Of a stretch of 64,000 nt of DNA, positions 9,008 through 17,949 are shown piece by piece. The position numbers were made by a program, and so were the translations under genes. The stretch is taken from contig NZ_AP023287.1 in NCBI RefSeq assembly GCF_014218295.1, positions 4,712,001 through 4,776,000 of the forward strand, read 5' to 3'. The DNA comes from Mycolicibacterium litorale. GTDB lineage: Bacteria > Actinomycetota > Actinomycetes > Mycobacteriales > Mycobacteriaceae. Within the stretch, counting starts at the first letter, position 1. Every line of letters begins with the position of its first letter. The notes beneath the pieces are model-generated. The model saw nothing but the letters and a program-made list of their open reading frames with translations. It did no database searches and had not been told where the DNA came from.

Positions 9008-9505
9008 CTATTTCGGCAGGACGGCCTCGATGGCCGAGATCACCTCGGGGGCGTCGGGCTCGGTGCGCGGCCGGAACCGGTTGACGACCTGGCCGCCGGG
9101 CGCGAGCAGGAACTTCTCGAAGTTCCACTGCACGTCGCCCGCCTCACCGCTGCTGTCCGGCGTCTGGGTCAGTTCGGCGTAGAGCGGGTGGCGGTTCGGG
9201 CCGTTGACGTCGGTCTTGGCCAGCAGCGGGAACGTGACGCCGTAGGTGGTCGAGCAGAAGGTCTGGATCTCCTCGGCGGTGCCCGGCTCCTGTCCCATGA
9301 ACTGGTTGCACGGCACGCCGATCACCGTCAGCCCGCGCGCGCCGTAATCCTGGGCCAGCTTCTCCAGTGCGCTGTACTGCGGCGTGAGCCCGCACTTCGA
9401 CGCGACGTTGACCACGAGCGCGGCGCCGTCGGCCAGCTCCCGCAACGAGGTCGAGGTGCCGTCGAGGGTGTTGAGCTCGATGTCGAGCAGGTACGACTCA
9501 GTCAT
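9008..9505 (-). CDS. Glutathione peroxidase-family peroxidase (Cys type)
   Basis: Thiol peroxidase of 165 residues that reduces peroxides; in actinobacteria the donor is probably thioredoxin or mycothiol rather than glutathione. The catalytic tetrad is visible: Cys38 in ASKCGLTPQ, Gln72 in CNQFMGQEPGT, and Trp127-Asn128 in VQWNFEKF. A further Cys at FCSTTYG may resolve. TAGCGT six bases before the ATG suggests its own leaderless promoter. The upstream tetR gene is only 22 bases away on the same strand, so partial co-transcription is likely. Confidence 0.93.
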   Translation of the reverse strand: MTESYLLDIELNTLDGTSTSLRELADGAALVVNVASKCGLTPQYSALEKLAQDYGARGLTVIGVPCNQFMGQEPGTAEEIQTFCSTTYGVTFPLLAKTDVNGPNRHPLYAELTQTPDSSGEAGDVQWNFEKFLLAPGGQVVNRFRPRTEPDAPEVISAIEAVLPK

Positions 9506-9511
9506 GCCCGG

Positions 9512-9517
9512 ACGCTA
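9512..9517 (-). promoter_or_regulatory. -10 element, glutathione peroxidase
   Basis: TAGCGT on the minus strand, six bases before the ATG at 9505, in the short gap after tetR. Confidence 0.4.
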
Positions 9518-9527
9518 CCGCACACTG

Positions 9528-10082
9528 CTATCCGGCGAACAGCATCTGTGCGGCCCGTTCGATCTGGTCCATCGGGTCGGCTTCGGCGGCGATCAGGTCG
9601 TTGAGCCGCAGCATGACGAAGCCGTGTACCAGTGACCAGGCGGCGAGCGCCGCACCCTCGGGATCGGACCGCGAGCGGGCGTCGGTCAGGGTGGCGACGC
9701 CCCGGCGGAGTTCTTCGCCCGCGGCCGCTTTCGCTTCGGCCAGTTCGAGATCCGCCTCGTCGATCAGCGACTTGTCGAACATCACCTCGTAGTGGCCCGG
9801 ATGGTCCAGCGCGAAGCGGACGTACGCGCCTGCCGCGTTGAGGAATTCCGGGCGGGCGCCGGCGAGCGCTTCGGCGAGCATCCGCCAGCCCTGGGCGGCC
9901 AGCGCCGTGAACAGCCCCCGGCGATCGGTGAAGTGGTGCGCGGGCGCGGCGTGCGACACCCCCGCCGCGCGGGCGAGTTCCCGCAGCGAGACACCGTCGG
10001 CGCCCCGTTCGGCGACCAGCCGCGCGGCATGGGCGAGGATCACCGATCTCAGGTCACCGTGGTGGTAACTCGACTTGGCCAC
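9528..10082 (-). CDS. TetR-family regulator with WHG-type C-terminal domain
   Basis: Repressor of 184 residues. The N-terminal helix-turn-helix covers about residues 12-56 (VSLRELARAAGVSHAAPAHHFTDRRGLFTAL). The start MAKSSYHHGDLR and AHHF recognition helix are typical of regulators with the WHG ligand domain. The GTG at 10082 is six bases after TAGGAT, so the message looks leaderless. A perfect 15-bp palindrome immediately upstream is the expected operator, implying autorepression. Glutathione peroxidase follows on the same strand and may be a target. Confidence 0.9.
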   Translation of the reverse strand: MAKSSYHHGDLRSVILAHAARLVAERGADGVSLRELARAAGVSHAAPAHHFTDRRGLFTALAAQGWRMLAEALAGARPEFLNAAGAYVRFALDHPGHYEVMFDKSLIDEADLELAEAKAAAGEELRRGVATLTDARSRSDPEGAALAAWSLVHGFVMLRLNDLIAAEADPMDQIERAAQMLFAG

Positions 10083-10088
10083 CCGGCC

Positions 10089-10094
10089 ATCCTA
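10089..10094 (-). promoter_or_regulatory. -10 element of leaderless tetR
   Basis: TAGGAT (minus strand), six bases before the GTG; the operator palindrome begins two bases upstream of it. Confidence 0.45.
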
Positions 10095-10096
10095 GT

Positions 10097-10111
10097 CTTG
10101 ACAGTGTCAAG
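10097..10111. promoter_or_regulatory. TetR operator, 15-bp palindrome
   Basis: CTTGACA-g-TGTCAAG is a perfect inverted repeat with a single central base. It adjoins the -10 of the tetR gene and lies in the 33-base gap after ptrB. Its position is right for blocking polymerase. That TTGACAnTGTCAA is the usual site of WHG-type TetR proteins is recalled, not tested. Confidence 0.68.
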
Positions 10112-10115
10112 TTGT

Positions 10116-12239
10116 TCAGGCGTAGGCCTCCGGGTCGGCGGTCGCGAGCACCCAGGCGTACTGGAAGGCGGCTTCCTTCCAGCGCTCGTAGCGGCCGCTG
10201 ATCCCCCCGTGTCCGGCCACCATCTCGGTCTTGAGCAGCACCGGATTCGCGTCGGTCTTGGTATGACGAAGCGCCGCCACCCATTTGGCGGGCTCGACGT
10301 AGTAGACCCGGGTGTCGTTGAGCGAGGTCATTGCGAGGATCGGCGGGTACTCCTTGGCCACGACGTTCTCGTACGGCGAGTAGGACTTCATGTAGTGGTA
10401 GACGATCTCGTCCTCGAGGGGGTTGCCCCACTCGTCCCATTCGGTCACCGTCAGCGGCAGCGACGGGTCGAGGATCGTGGTCAACGGGTCCACGAACGGC
10501 ACCTGCGCGAGGAAACCGGCGAAGAGTTCGGGCGCCAGGTTGGCGACCGCGCCGATCAGCAACCCGCCCGCACTGCCGCCGAGCGCCACCAGGTTCTGCG
10601 GCCGCGTGACGTCGGTGGCGATGAGATGCCTTGCCACAGCGATGAAGTCGGTGAACGTGTTGCCCTTCTCCAACAGCTTGCCGTGTTCGTACCACGGTCG
10701 GCCCAGCTCGCCGCCTCCGCGGACGTGCGCGACGGCGAACACCATGCCCCGGTCGAGCAGCGAGAGCCGGGCGATCGAGAAGCGCGGGTCCTCGCACGCT
10801 TCGTAGGCGCCGTAGCCGTACAGCAGCGTCGGGGCGGGGAACTGCAGGCCCGCCCGGTGGACGATCGAGATCGGCACCCGCGCACCGTCGGGGGCGACCG
10901 CCCACTCGCGCCGTTCGACGTAATCCTCGGGCCGGTACCCGCCGAGCACCGGCTGCTCGCGCAGCAGCGTCCGCTCCCCGGTGCCCAGATCGATGTCGTA
11001 GATCCGCACCGGCGTGACGAACGACGTCGCGCCGACACGGAGTTTCGGTGCGGCCCAGTTGGGGTTGGCGCCCAGGCCCGCCGACGTCAGCTCGGTGTCG
11101 AACGTGATGTCCTCGGCGCGGCCGTAGCTGCCGTCCGCACCGAGCGGCCACAGCTGGATCTTGGGCAGCGCCTCCTCGCGGTAACTGAGGACGAGGTGTC
11201 CGGCGAAGGCGTCGACGGCGTCGAGTCGCACGTCCTCACGGTGCTCGATGAGCGTGCGGACCGCAGTCGGATCCGTCACCGGGGCGTCGACGAGGGCGAA
11301 GTTCTCGGCGCCGTCGTTGTGCATGATGAGGAACCGGTCCTCGCCGCCGACCACCGCGTGTTCGACCGAGTACTCGACGCCGTCGCGCCGCGGCCACACC
11401 ACAGTGAATTCCGCGTCCGGATCCGCCGCGTCGCCGTAGCGCACTTCGGAGGTCACCGCACTGCCCGCGGCGATGATCAGATATTTGTCGCTGCGGGTGC
11501 GGCCGACGCCGAGCCAGTACTTCTCGTCGGGCTCGTGATACACGCGTTCGGCTGGCAGCCCGGCACCCAGCCGGTGCCGCCAGATGGTGTCCGGCCGCCA
11601 CGCGTCGTCGACGGTGGTGTAGTACACGGTGCGGTTGTCGGCCGCCCATGTCGCACCCGCGCCGATGCCGGCGATGGTGTCGTCGTAGAGCTCGCCGGTG
11701 CGCAGATCCCGGAACCGCAGCGTGTACCGCTCGTCGCCGACGGTGTCGACCGAGTAGGCCAGGATGTTGCCGTCGATGCTGACGCTGGCCGCCCCGAGCG
11801 CGAAATACTCGTGACCCTCGGCTTCGACGTTCTCGTCGAGCAGCACCTGCTCTCCGGGGACGGTGGTGTTCTCGTCGAGCAGCGGAGGCGACCAGTCGTC
11901 GGGATCGCTTACAGGACAACGGCAGTGGACGCCGTACTGCTTACCCTCGAAGCTGCGGCCGTAGTACCACCACTGGCCGCGACGGGTCGGCACCGACAGG
12001 TCGGTCTCCTTGGTGCGCGCCTTGATCTCGTCGAAGATCTTCTGCCGCAGCGGGGCCAGATGGGCGGTCTGCGCTTCGGTGTAGGCGTTCTCGGCCTCGA
12101 GGTGGGCGATCACCTCGGGGTCGGACTTGTCGCGCAGCCACTCGTAGTGGTCGAGGAACACATCGCCGTGGTGTTCGCGGCGCTGTTCGACGCGTTTGGC
12201 GACCGGCGGTGTGGCGCTCACGCGCTCGTTCCGATCCAC
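10116..12239 (-). CDS. ptrB: Oligopeptidase B (S9A serine peptidase)
   Basis: Cytosolic serine peptidase of 707 residues that cuts small peptides after basic residues. The N-terminal two-thirds is the beta-propeller domain, with [20 protein letters not shown] at the start. The C-terminal alpha/beta hydrolase has the nucleophile in [10 protein letters not shown] and the His in [23 protein letters not shown] is a signature. The gene is intact here, whereas in M. tuberculosis H37Rv it is split as ptrBa/ptrBb (recalled). Its start overlaps the 3' end of purC by 22 bases. Confidence 0.94.
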   Translation of the reverse strand: MDRNERVSATPPVAKRVEQRREHHGDVFLDHYEWLRDKSDPEVIAHLEAENAYTEAQTAHLAPLRQKIFDEIKARTKETDLSVPTRRGQWWYYGRSFEGKQYGVHCRCPVSDPDDWSPPLLDENTTVPGEQVLLDENVEAEGHEYFALGAASVSIDGNILAYSVDTVGDERYTLRFRDLRTGELYDDTIAGIGAGATWAADNRTVYYTTVDDAWRPDTIWRHRLGAGLPAERVYHEPDEKYWLGVGRTRSDKYLIIAAGSAVTSEVRYGDAADPDAEFTVVWPRRDGVEYSVEHAVVGGEDRFLIMHNDGAENFALVDAPVTDPTAVRTLIEHREDVRLDAVDAFAGHLVLSYREEALPKIQLWPLGADGSYGRAEDITFDTELTSAGLGANPNWAAPKLRVGATSFVTPVRIYDIDLGTGERTLLREQPVLGGYRPEDYVERREWAVAPDGARVPISIVHRAGLQFPAPTLLYGYGAYEACEDPRFSIARLSLLDRGMVFAVAHVRGGGELGRPWYEHGKLLEKGNTFTDFIAVARHLIATDVTRPQNLVALGGSAGGLLIGAVANLAPELFAGFLAQVPFVDPLTTILDPSLPLTVTEWDEWGNPLEDEIVYHYMKSYSPYENVVAKEYPPILAMTSLNDTRVYYVEPAKWVAALRHTKTDANPVLLKTEMVAGHGGISGRYERWKEAAFQYAWVLATADPEAYA

Positions 12240-13123
12240 GCGTCGAAGCTCAGCCCCGAGATGCGTTCGTAGGCCTCGATGTAGCGCGCTCGGGTCGCCT
12301 CGACGATCTCCGGCGGCAACGGTGGCGGCGGCGCGTCGGCCGCGCGGTCCCAGCCGGAGTCCGGACCGGTGAGCCAGTTGCGCACGAACTGCTTGTCATA
12401 GCTCGGTTGCACCTCACCCTCGCGGTAGGCGTCGGCGTACCAGTACCGCGACGAGTCGGGGGTGAAGACCTCGTCGGCGAGCACCAGCTGCCCGGCGCTG
12501 TCGACGCCGAACTCGAACTTGGTGTCGGCGATGATGATCCCCTTCGTCAGCGCGTGCTCGGCGCCCTGGGTGTAGACCCGCAGCGTGTGCTCCCGCAGCT
12601 GCTCGGCGCGTTCCTGTCCGACCAGTTCGACGGTGGTGGCGAAGGTGATGTTCTCGTCGTGCGCGCCGAGCTCGGCCTTGGACGCCGGGGTGTAGAGCGG
12701 TTCGGCGAACTTGCTCGCCTCGGTCAGCCCGGGCGGCAGCGTCACCCCGCACAGCATCCCGGTGTTGCGGTAGTCGATCAGCCCCGACCCGGTGAGGTAT
12801 CCGCGCGCCACGCACTCGACGGGCAGCATCTCCAGCCGGCGTACCACAAGGGCGCGGCCGAGCACCTCCTCGGGGATCCGCGGATCGTCGGCCGGGCCGG
12901 CGAGGTGATTGGGGGCCCCCGTTCGTTCCCGGATGAGGTCGAAGAAGAACACGCTCATCGCGGTGAGGATGCGGCCCTTGTCGGGGATCTGCGAGGACAG
13001 GATGTGGTCGTAGGCCGAGATGCGGTCGGTCGCGACGAACAGCAGGTGCTCGTCGTCGATGCCGTACAACTCGCGAACCTTGCCGCTGGCCAGATGGCGG
13101 TAGTCGGACAGAGCGGGGCGCAT
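12218..13123 (-). CDS. purC: PurC, SAICAR synthetase
   Basis: Ligates aspartate to CAIR in purine synthesis. Protein of 301 residues with [29 protein letters not shown] at the start, [13 protein letters not shown] in the middle and [10 protein letters not shown] plus [12 protein letters not shown] later, all classical. This longer form without a fused PurE is usual in actinobacteria. TAGGCT lies six bases before the ATG, so it is probably leaderless. ptrB follows with overlapping ends. Confidence 0.97.
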   Translation of the reverse strand: MRPALSDYRHLASGKVRELYGIDDEHLLFVATDRISAYDHILSSQIPDKGRILTAMSVFFFDLIRERTGAPNHLAGPADDPRIPEEVLGRALVVRRLEMLPVECVARGYLTGSGLIDYRNTGMLCGVTLPPGLTEASKFAEPLYTPASKAELGAHDENITFATTVELVGQERAEQLREHTLRVYTQGAEHALTKGIIIADTKFEFGVDSAGQLVLADEVFTPDSSRYWYADAYREGEVQPSYDKQFVRNWLTGPDSGWDRAADAPPPPLPPEIVEATRARYIEAYERISGLSFDAWIGTSA

Positions 13124-13129
13124 CGGGTC

Positions 13130-13135
13130 AGCCTA
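13130..13135 (-). promoter_or_regulatory. -10 element of leaderless purC
   Basis: TAGGCT on the minus strand, six bases before the purC ATG, in the short divergent gap to the membrane-protein gene at 13155. Confidence 0.5.
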
Positions 13136-13154
13136 TCGGGCAGCATCTACACAC

Positions 13155-13772
13155 ATGACTTCGCGGTTTGTGCCCTATGCCACCACACCCGGTCGCCTGT
13201 TCGGCCAGTTGATCAGCGACATCGTCGTCGTCGTGTGGGTACTGATCTGGCTGTTCGTCGGGATGGCCGTGCATTCGGCGGTGGCGATCATCGCGCAGGT
13301 CGGCCAACAGGTCGAGGTGGGCGCGAACGGTATCGCCGACAACCTCGAGTCGGCGGGCGACCAGACCCGCGACGTCCCGCTAGTCGGCAACGCCCTGCGC
13401 GGTCCGCTCAACGCGGCGGGCGAGGCCGCCCTCGACATCGCCAACGCCGGTCACGACCTCGACACCACCGCGTCGTGGCTGGCCTGGGTACTGGCGCTGG
13501 CGGTCGCCTCGCCGCCCATCCTGGCCGTCGCCATGCCGTGGGTGTTCCTGCGGGTGCGGTTCGCGCGGCGCAAGTGGACGGCGATCACGCTGGCCGCCAC
13601 GCCGGCGGGCCAGGAGTTGTTGGCGATGCGCGCGCTGGCCAACCGGCCGCTGGCCAAGCTCGTCAGCGTCGACGACGACCCGGTCGGGGCGTGGCGCAGC
13701 CAGGACGCCGCAGCGATCCGCGGGCTGGCGGCACTGGAACTGCGGGCCGCAGGCATCGCCCGCCGCATCTGA
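13155..13772 (+). CDS. Two-helix membrane protein, unknown function (Rv0779c-like)
   Basis: Protein of 205 residues. The first membrane helix (about residues 20-45, IVVVVWVLIWLFVGMAVHSAV) is followed by an extracytoplasmic region of ~80 residues rich in Asp/Asn and Gly, and a second helix (about 110-135, WLAWVLALAVASPPILAVAMPW). The tail is basic then acidic and cytoplasmic. It is divergent from purC with a 31-base gap, so the promoters overlap. Conserved in mycobacteria by position; no domain recognised. Confidence 0.8.
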   Translation: MTSRFVPYATTPGRLFGQLISDIVVVVWVLIWLFVGMAVHSAVAIIAQVGQQVEVGANGIADNLESAGDQTRDVPLVGNALRGPLNAAGEAALDIANAGHDLDTTASWLAWVLALAVASPPILAVAMPWVFLRVRFARRKWTAITLAATPAGQELLAMRALANRPLAKLVSVDDDPVGAWRSQDAAAIRGLAALELRAAGIARRI

Positions 13773-13781
13773 CCCCACGCT

Positions 13782-13932
13782 CGCTGGGCGTTTCACACCG
13801 ACAGTGAGGTGTTCCAGATCGATCGTCAGCGGCAGAACGCGATCGCCCTGCTCGGCTGGCACGTGCTGCGCTTCACCTGGCTCGACCTCACCGGATACCC
13901 CGGACGGGTGATCGCGACGATCCCCACGCGAC
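13782..13932 (+). pseudogene. DUF559-type nuclease C-terminal remnant
   Basis: The plus frame through 13809 reads WAFHTDSEVFQIDRQRQNA followed by LLGWHVLRFTWLDLTGYPGR, the characteristic last strand-helix-strand of DUF559 (Vsr-like/restriction-endonuclease fold) proteins, with the DRxRQN and LRFTW signatures. No start codon, N-terminal catalytic part or binding site is present: the preceding gene stops at 13772 only ten bases before the homology begins. It is a decayed fragment, and the frame simply runs on antisense through the next gene. Confidence 0.62.
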
Positions 13933-13948
13933 CGGGCAGCGTTGAGGC

Positions 13949-14536
13949 TCACCGGAACGCGCGCCGCAGCGCCGCGCCGAACGGATGCCGCACTGTCACC
14001 GACCCCATGCGCACCCGTCCGTCGACGACGACGTGCAGCCGCTGCGACGGCGGAGAGGTGTCGACGCTGACGGTGACGCTGCCGGCCGTCGCCCGCACCG
14101 CGTCCAGATTCGCGGTGGCGTCGTCGGGCAGGATGATCTCCGTCGAACTGCAGTAGTCGTCGACGTGGATGGACACGACCGGACTCTGCAGGACCGCCGA
14201 CCGGAAATCCAGTGTCGTGTCGCACATCCGGCTGTCGAGCAGGATCCGTGGCGGCGCCACCCACCGCCCGCGCCGCGTCAGCGAGGTCATTCGTCCCCGC
14301 AGCACCATCGGCTCGGTCGGCTCCAGGGCGGTCGTCTTCTGCGCGTCGAGCGGGAGATCCCCGAGCACGGCGGCCAGATCACCGCGGGTACGCGCCGCCA
14401 ACACGATGTCGACGCGCTCGGTGAATTCGTCGAGGGTCAGCATGCCTTCGCCGACGGCCCGTTCCAACAGCCGCCGCGCCTCCGCTCGATCCGCGTCCGA
14501 GATGCGCAGGTGCGCGTCACCAGTGCCCGAGTCCAC
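13949..14536 (-). CDS. DUF1707 (SHOCT-like) domain protein
   Basis: Protein of 195 residues. The DUF1707 module is at residues 9-60, with RISDADRAEARRLLERAVGEG, then LTLDEFTERVD and ARTRGDLAAVLGDLP. It is followed by a beta-rich C-terminal domain (about 90-195) resembling DUF2154/LiaF-like cell-wall stress proteins (VSIHVDDYCSSTEIILPDD). The GTG at 14536 is chosen because TACCCT lies seven bases upstream and the domain starts immediately. A role in envelope sensing is only inferred. Confidence 0.83.
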   Translation of the reverse strand: MDSGTGDAHLRISDADRAEARRLLERAVGEGMLTLDEFTERVDIVLAARTRGDLAAVLGDLPLDAQKTTALEPTEPMVLRGRMTSLTRRGRWVAPPRILLDSRMCDTTLDFRSAVLQSPVVSIHVDDYCSSTEIILPDDATANLDAVRATAGSVTVSVDTSPPSQRLHVVVDGRVRMGSVTVRHPFGAALRRAFR

Positions 14537-14543
14537 GCCTTCG

Positions 14544-14549
14544 AGGGTA
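14544..14549 (-). promoter_or_regulatory. -10 element, leaderless DUF1707 gene
   Basis: TACCCT on the minus strand, seven bases upstream of the GTG at 14536. Confidence 0.4.
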
Positions 14550-14556
14550 GGCGGTC

Positions 14557-15765
14557 TCACGCGCGCAGTCGCACCACCATGTGCCGGATGCCGGTGTGCC
14601 GATTGCTGCGCGCCCACTCGACGGGTTCGACCAACTGCACCGAGGAGAACCGCGCCAGCAGTTCCTCGAACAGCACACGCAGTTCGAGCCGGGCGAGGTT
14701 GGCGCCGAGGCAGTAGTGCACGCCCTGCCCGAAGCCGAGGTGCGGGTTGGGCTTACGGGTGATGTCGAAGACGTCCGCGTCGGCGAACACCGTCTCGTCG
14801 CGGTTCGCCGACCCCTCCCACACGAGCACCTTCTGCCCGGCCAGGATCCGGTGTCCACCGAGTTCGGTGTCCCGGGTGGCGGTGCGCCGCTTCGACGGTG
14901 ACGGCGACGTCCAGCGCACCATCTCCTCGATCGCGGTCGGCAGCAGCGCCGGATCCGCGCGCAACGCGTCGAAGCCGGCGGGGTTCTCGATCAGTGTCAG
15001 CAGCCCGCCGGCGATCGCGTTGCGGGTCGTCTCCGCGCCCGCACTGAACAGCAGGTAGAAGAACAGGTACAGCTCGGCGTCGGACAGCCAGGACTCGGCC
15101 GCCACCACCGACAGCATGTCGTCGCCGGGGTCGGCCCGCTTGCGCGCCACCAGGTCCGAACCGTAGGCGTACATCCGGGATCCGGCGTCCTCCACCGAGA
15201 GCCGGTCGATCGAGGCCTTGCGGGATCCGCGGAAGTCGAACCCCGGTTCGACCGCCTCGAACAGCCAGTGCCGGTCGTGCTCCGGGACGCCGAGCAGGAT
15301 GCAGATCATCTGCATGGGCAGTTCGGCGGCGATCTGCGGCAGAAAGTCGAACGCCTCGCCGTCGGCGACCTCGTCGAGCAGCGTGCGGGCGCGTGCCCGC
15401 AGATCGTCCTCAACGCGGGCGATCATTCGCGGGGTCAGCCCCGAGTGCACCAGCCGGCGGATCTGGGCGTGCCGGGGATCGTCCATCATGTTGAGCACCT
15501 GACCGGCGATCGGCAGATCCTGCAGCAGCGTGCCGCCGTAGGGCCGTTCACCACCGGTCACCGACGAGTAGGTGTCCTGATCACGCAGCACCGCAAGGGT
15601 TTCGGCGTAGGTGGCGACGGACCAGAAGCCCTCGCCGTCGGGGGTGTGTTCGGTGGGTTCGTGCCAGTACACCGGCGCGTCGCGGCGGTGGATCGCGAAC
15701 AGCTCGTGGGGGAACCCGTTCGCGAAATTGTCCAGATCGGTGAAGTCGATCTGCGACGAAATCAC
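14557..15765 (-). CDS. cyp126: Cytochrome P450, CYP126 family
   Basis: Soluble bacterial P450 of 402 residues. The heme thiolate is Cys352 in [20 protein letters not shown], the I-helix oxygen-binding motif is AGAETTRNA, and the ExxR motif lies before it. It overlaps the purB stop by four bases (ATGA), so it is made from the purB transcript. This coupling to purB is conserved in M. tuberculosis (Rv0777-Rv0778, recalled). The physiological substrate is unknown. Confidence 0.9.
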   Translation of the reverse strand: MISSQIDFTDLDNFANGFPHELFAIHRRDAPVYWHEPTEHTPDGEGFWSVATYAETLAVLRDQDTYSSVTGGERPYGGTLLQDLPIAGQVLNMMDDPRHAQIRRLVHSGLTPRMIARVEDDLRARARTLLDEVADGEAFDFLPQIAAELPMQMICILLGVPEHDRHWLFEAVEPGFDFRGSRKASIDRLSVEDAGSRMYAYGSDLVARKRADPGDDMLSVVAAESWLSDAELYLFFYLLFSAGAETTRNAIAGGLLTLIENPAGFDALRADPALLPTAIEEMVRWTSPSPSKRRTATRDTELGGHRILAGQKVLVWEGSANRDETVFADADVFDITRKPNPHLGFGQGVHYCLGANLARLELRVLFEELLARFSSVQLVEPVEWARSNRHTGIRHMVVRLRA

Positions 15766-17180
15766 AGGATGGCGCCCGAGGTGTACTTGGCGGCCTCCGG
15801 GTAGCGGCCGACCAGTTCGTCGACGGCCTGCACGACCCGGTCCACCTGGTCGCCGGCGGCGCCGCTGAACGCCTGCTTGTCGGCGAGCGCATCCTCGAGC
15901 GCGACGCGGTCCAGCGGCAGCCGTGAGTCGGCGGCCAGCCGGTCGAGGAGGTCGGGCTCCTGCCCCTTCTCCCGCATCGCCAAGGCGACGGCCACCGCGT
16001 GTTCCTTGATGACCTCGTGCGCGGACTCGCGCCCCACCCCGGCCCGCACGGCGGCGATGAGGATGCGGGTGGTGGCCAGGAACGGCAGGTAGCGGTCGAG
16101 TTCACGCTGGATGACGGCCGGGTAGGCGCCGAATTCGTCCAGCACGGTCAGGAAGGTCTCGGTCTGCCCGTCGATGGCGAAGAACGCGTCGGGCAGCGCG
16201 ACGCGGCGCACCACCGAGCAGAACACGTCGCCTTCGTTCCACTGCGCGCCGGCCAGTTCGGCCGCCATCGATCCGTAGCCGCGCAACACCACCTGCAGGC
16301 CGTTGACCCGTTCGCAGGACCGGGTGTTCATCTTGTGCGGCATCGCCGACGAGCCGACCTGTCCGGGCGCGAAGCCCTCGGTCACCAGTTCGTGGCCGGC
16401 CATCAGCCGGATGGTGTGCGCCAGTGACGACGGGCCCGCACCTAGCTGCACCAGCGCGGAGACGACGTCGTGGTCCAGCGACCGCGGGTACACCTGCCCG
16501 ACGCTGGTGAAAACGTCCTTGAATCCCAGGAATTCGGCCACCCGCCGCTCGAGGTCGGCGAGTTTGGCGGTGTCGCCCCCGAACAGGTCCAGCATGTCCT
16601 GGGCAGTGCCCATCGGGCCCTTGATACCCCGCAGCGGGTAACGCGCGATGAGCTCCTCGACCCGCGTCAGCGCGATCAGCATCTCCTCGGCCGCGGAGGC
16701 GAACCGCTTGCCGAGCGTGGTGGCCTGCGCGGCGACGTTGTGGCTGCGGCCGGCCATCACGAGGTCGCGGTAGCTGGCCGCGCGCTCGGCCAGCCGCGCC
16801 ACGACGGCGACGCCGTGGGCGTGCACGAGCTCCAGCGACCGGCGGATCTGCAGCTGTTCGACATTCTCGGTGAGGTCGCGGCTGGTCATGCCCTTGTGCA
16901 CGTGTTCGTGGCCGGCCAGCGCGTTGAACTCCTCGATGCGCGCCTTGACGTCGTGGCGCGTCACCCGCTCACGCGCCGCGATCGACGCCAGATCCACCTG
17001 GTCGAGAACGCGTTCGTAGTCGGCGATCACGCCGTCGGGTACGTCGACACCGAGTTCCGCCTGGGCGCGCAGCACCGCCAGCCACAGTCGGCGCTCGGCG
17101 ACGATCTTCGCTTCCGGCGACCAGATCGCCACCATGTCCTCGCTGGCGTAGCGGTTGGCCAGCACGTTCGGGATCGTCAC
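15762..17180 (-). CDS. purB: PurB, adenylosuccinate lyase
   Basis: Cleaves SAICAR and adenylosuccinate, releasing fumarate, in purine synthesis. Protein of 472 residues. The fumarase/aspartase-superfamily signature is [33 protein letters not shown] and [14 protein letters not shown] give the other active-site regions. The GTG at 17180 starts [13 protein letters not shown], the usual N-terminus; the frame runs 52 codons further upstream into the divergent gene. TAAGCT lies eight bases before it. cyp126 follows with overlap. Confidence 0.96.
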   Translation of the reverse strand: MTIPNVLANRYASEDMVAIWSPEAKIVAERRLWLAVLRAQAELGVDVPDGVIADYERVLDQVDLASIAARERVTRHDVKARIEEFNALAGHEHVHKGMTSRDLTENVEQLQIRRSLELVHAHGVAVVARLAERAASYRDLVMAGRSHNVAAQATTLGKRFASAAEEMLIALTRVEELIARYPLRGIKGPMGTAQDMLDLFGGDTAKLADLERRVAEFLGFKDVFTSVGQVYPRSLDHDVVSALVQLGAGPSSLAHTIRLMAGHELVTEGFAPGQVGSSAMPHKMNTRSCERVNGLQVVLRGYGSMAAELAGAQWNEGDVFCSVVRRVALPDAFFAIDGQTETFLTVLDEFGAYPAVIQRELDRYLPFLATTRILIAAVRAGVGRESAHEVIKEHAVAVALAMREKGQEPDLLDRLAADSRLPLDRVALEDALADKQAFSGAAGDQVDRVVQAVDELVGRYPEAAKYTSGAIL

Positions 17181-17188
17181 AGACACAC

Positions 17189-17194
17189 AGCTTA
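17189..17194 (-). promoter_or_regulatory. -10 element of purB
   Basis: TAAGCT on the minus strand, eight bases before the GTG; gives a leaderless or near-leaderless message. Confidence 0.4.
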
Positions 17195-17220
17195 CGGCGC
17201 GAATGAGGCAGGCTGGCCAG

Positions 17221-17949
17221 GTGTTCTTCGTCGGGATCGACCTCGCATGGGGTGAGCGCAGCCCCACCGGCCTCGCGGTCGCCGGCGACGACGGCAGGCT
17301 CGGGTATCTGAGCGGCGCCACCACCGACGCCGACATCGTGGCGCGGCTCGGCCCCTATACGGCCGAGGAGAGCCTGCTGGCGATCGACGCTCCGCTGGTG
17401 GTGACGAATCCCGCCGGGAACCGGCCCTGCGAGGCGGCGCTCAACCGTGACTTCCGTGCCTTCGAGGCGGGTTGCCATCCGTCGAACACCGGCCGCCCCT
17501 GGTTCACCGGCGGCACTCGCGGCGCCCGCCTGGCCGGGGCGCTGGGCCGGCCCGCCGTCGAGGTGTACCCGCACGCCGCGACCGTCGCGCTGTTCGGGCT
17601 GCCCAAGACGCTGAAGTACAAACAGAAGCCCGGGCGGGACGTGGCCCGGTTGCGTCGTGAGCTGCTCCGGCTCATGTCACTGGTCGAATCGCTCGCGGGC
17701 GCCGACCCACCGCTCCACGTCGGGCGCCACCCCGAGTGGCAGCGCCTGCGGGATCTGGTGTCGGGGACGACCCGCAAGTCCGACCTGCGCCGCGCTGAAG
17801 ACCCCGTCGACGCGGTGGTGTGTGCCTACGTCGCGCTGTTCGCGACGCGACGGCCCGCCGACGTCACCACCTACGGCGACGACGTCACCGGCGCCATCGT
17901 CACCCCGTCCCTCAGTCGGAGCGGTCCGCGAGGTGCGTCGGGTCGGTGA
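17221..17949 (+). CDS. DUF429 domain protein (Rv0776c-like)
   Basis: Protein of 242 residues with the RNase H-like DUF429 fold: FFVGIDLAWGERSPTGLAV at the start, LLAIDAPLVVTNPAGNRPCE, VEVYPHAATVALFG and a closing DPVDAVVCAYVALF. The acidic residues in GIDLAW, AIDAP and DAVVCAY could form an active site, but no activity is established. The GTG at 17221 is taken because the fold starts there; an in-frame ATG at 17203 would add six residues. The 3' end overlaps the converging permease gene by 38 bases. Confidence 0.83.
   Translation: MFFVGIDLAWGERSPTGLAVAGDDGRLGYLSGATTDADIVARLGPYTAEESLLAIDAPLVVTNPAGNRPCEAALNRDFRAFEAGCHPSNTGRPWFTGGTRGARLAGALGRPAVEVYPHAATVALFGLPKTLKYKQKPGRDVARLRRELLRLMSLVESLAGADPPLHVGRHPEWQRLRDLVSGTTRKSDLRRAEDPVDAVVCAYVALFATRRPADVTTYGDDVTGAIVTPSLSRSGPRGASGR

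Noticed and set aside
9792..12272. Plus-strand open frame of 826 codons
   Set aside because: Lies opposite oligopeptidase B and tetR; composition is typical of antisense frames in high-GC DNA.
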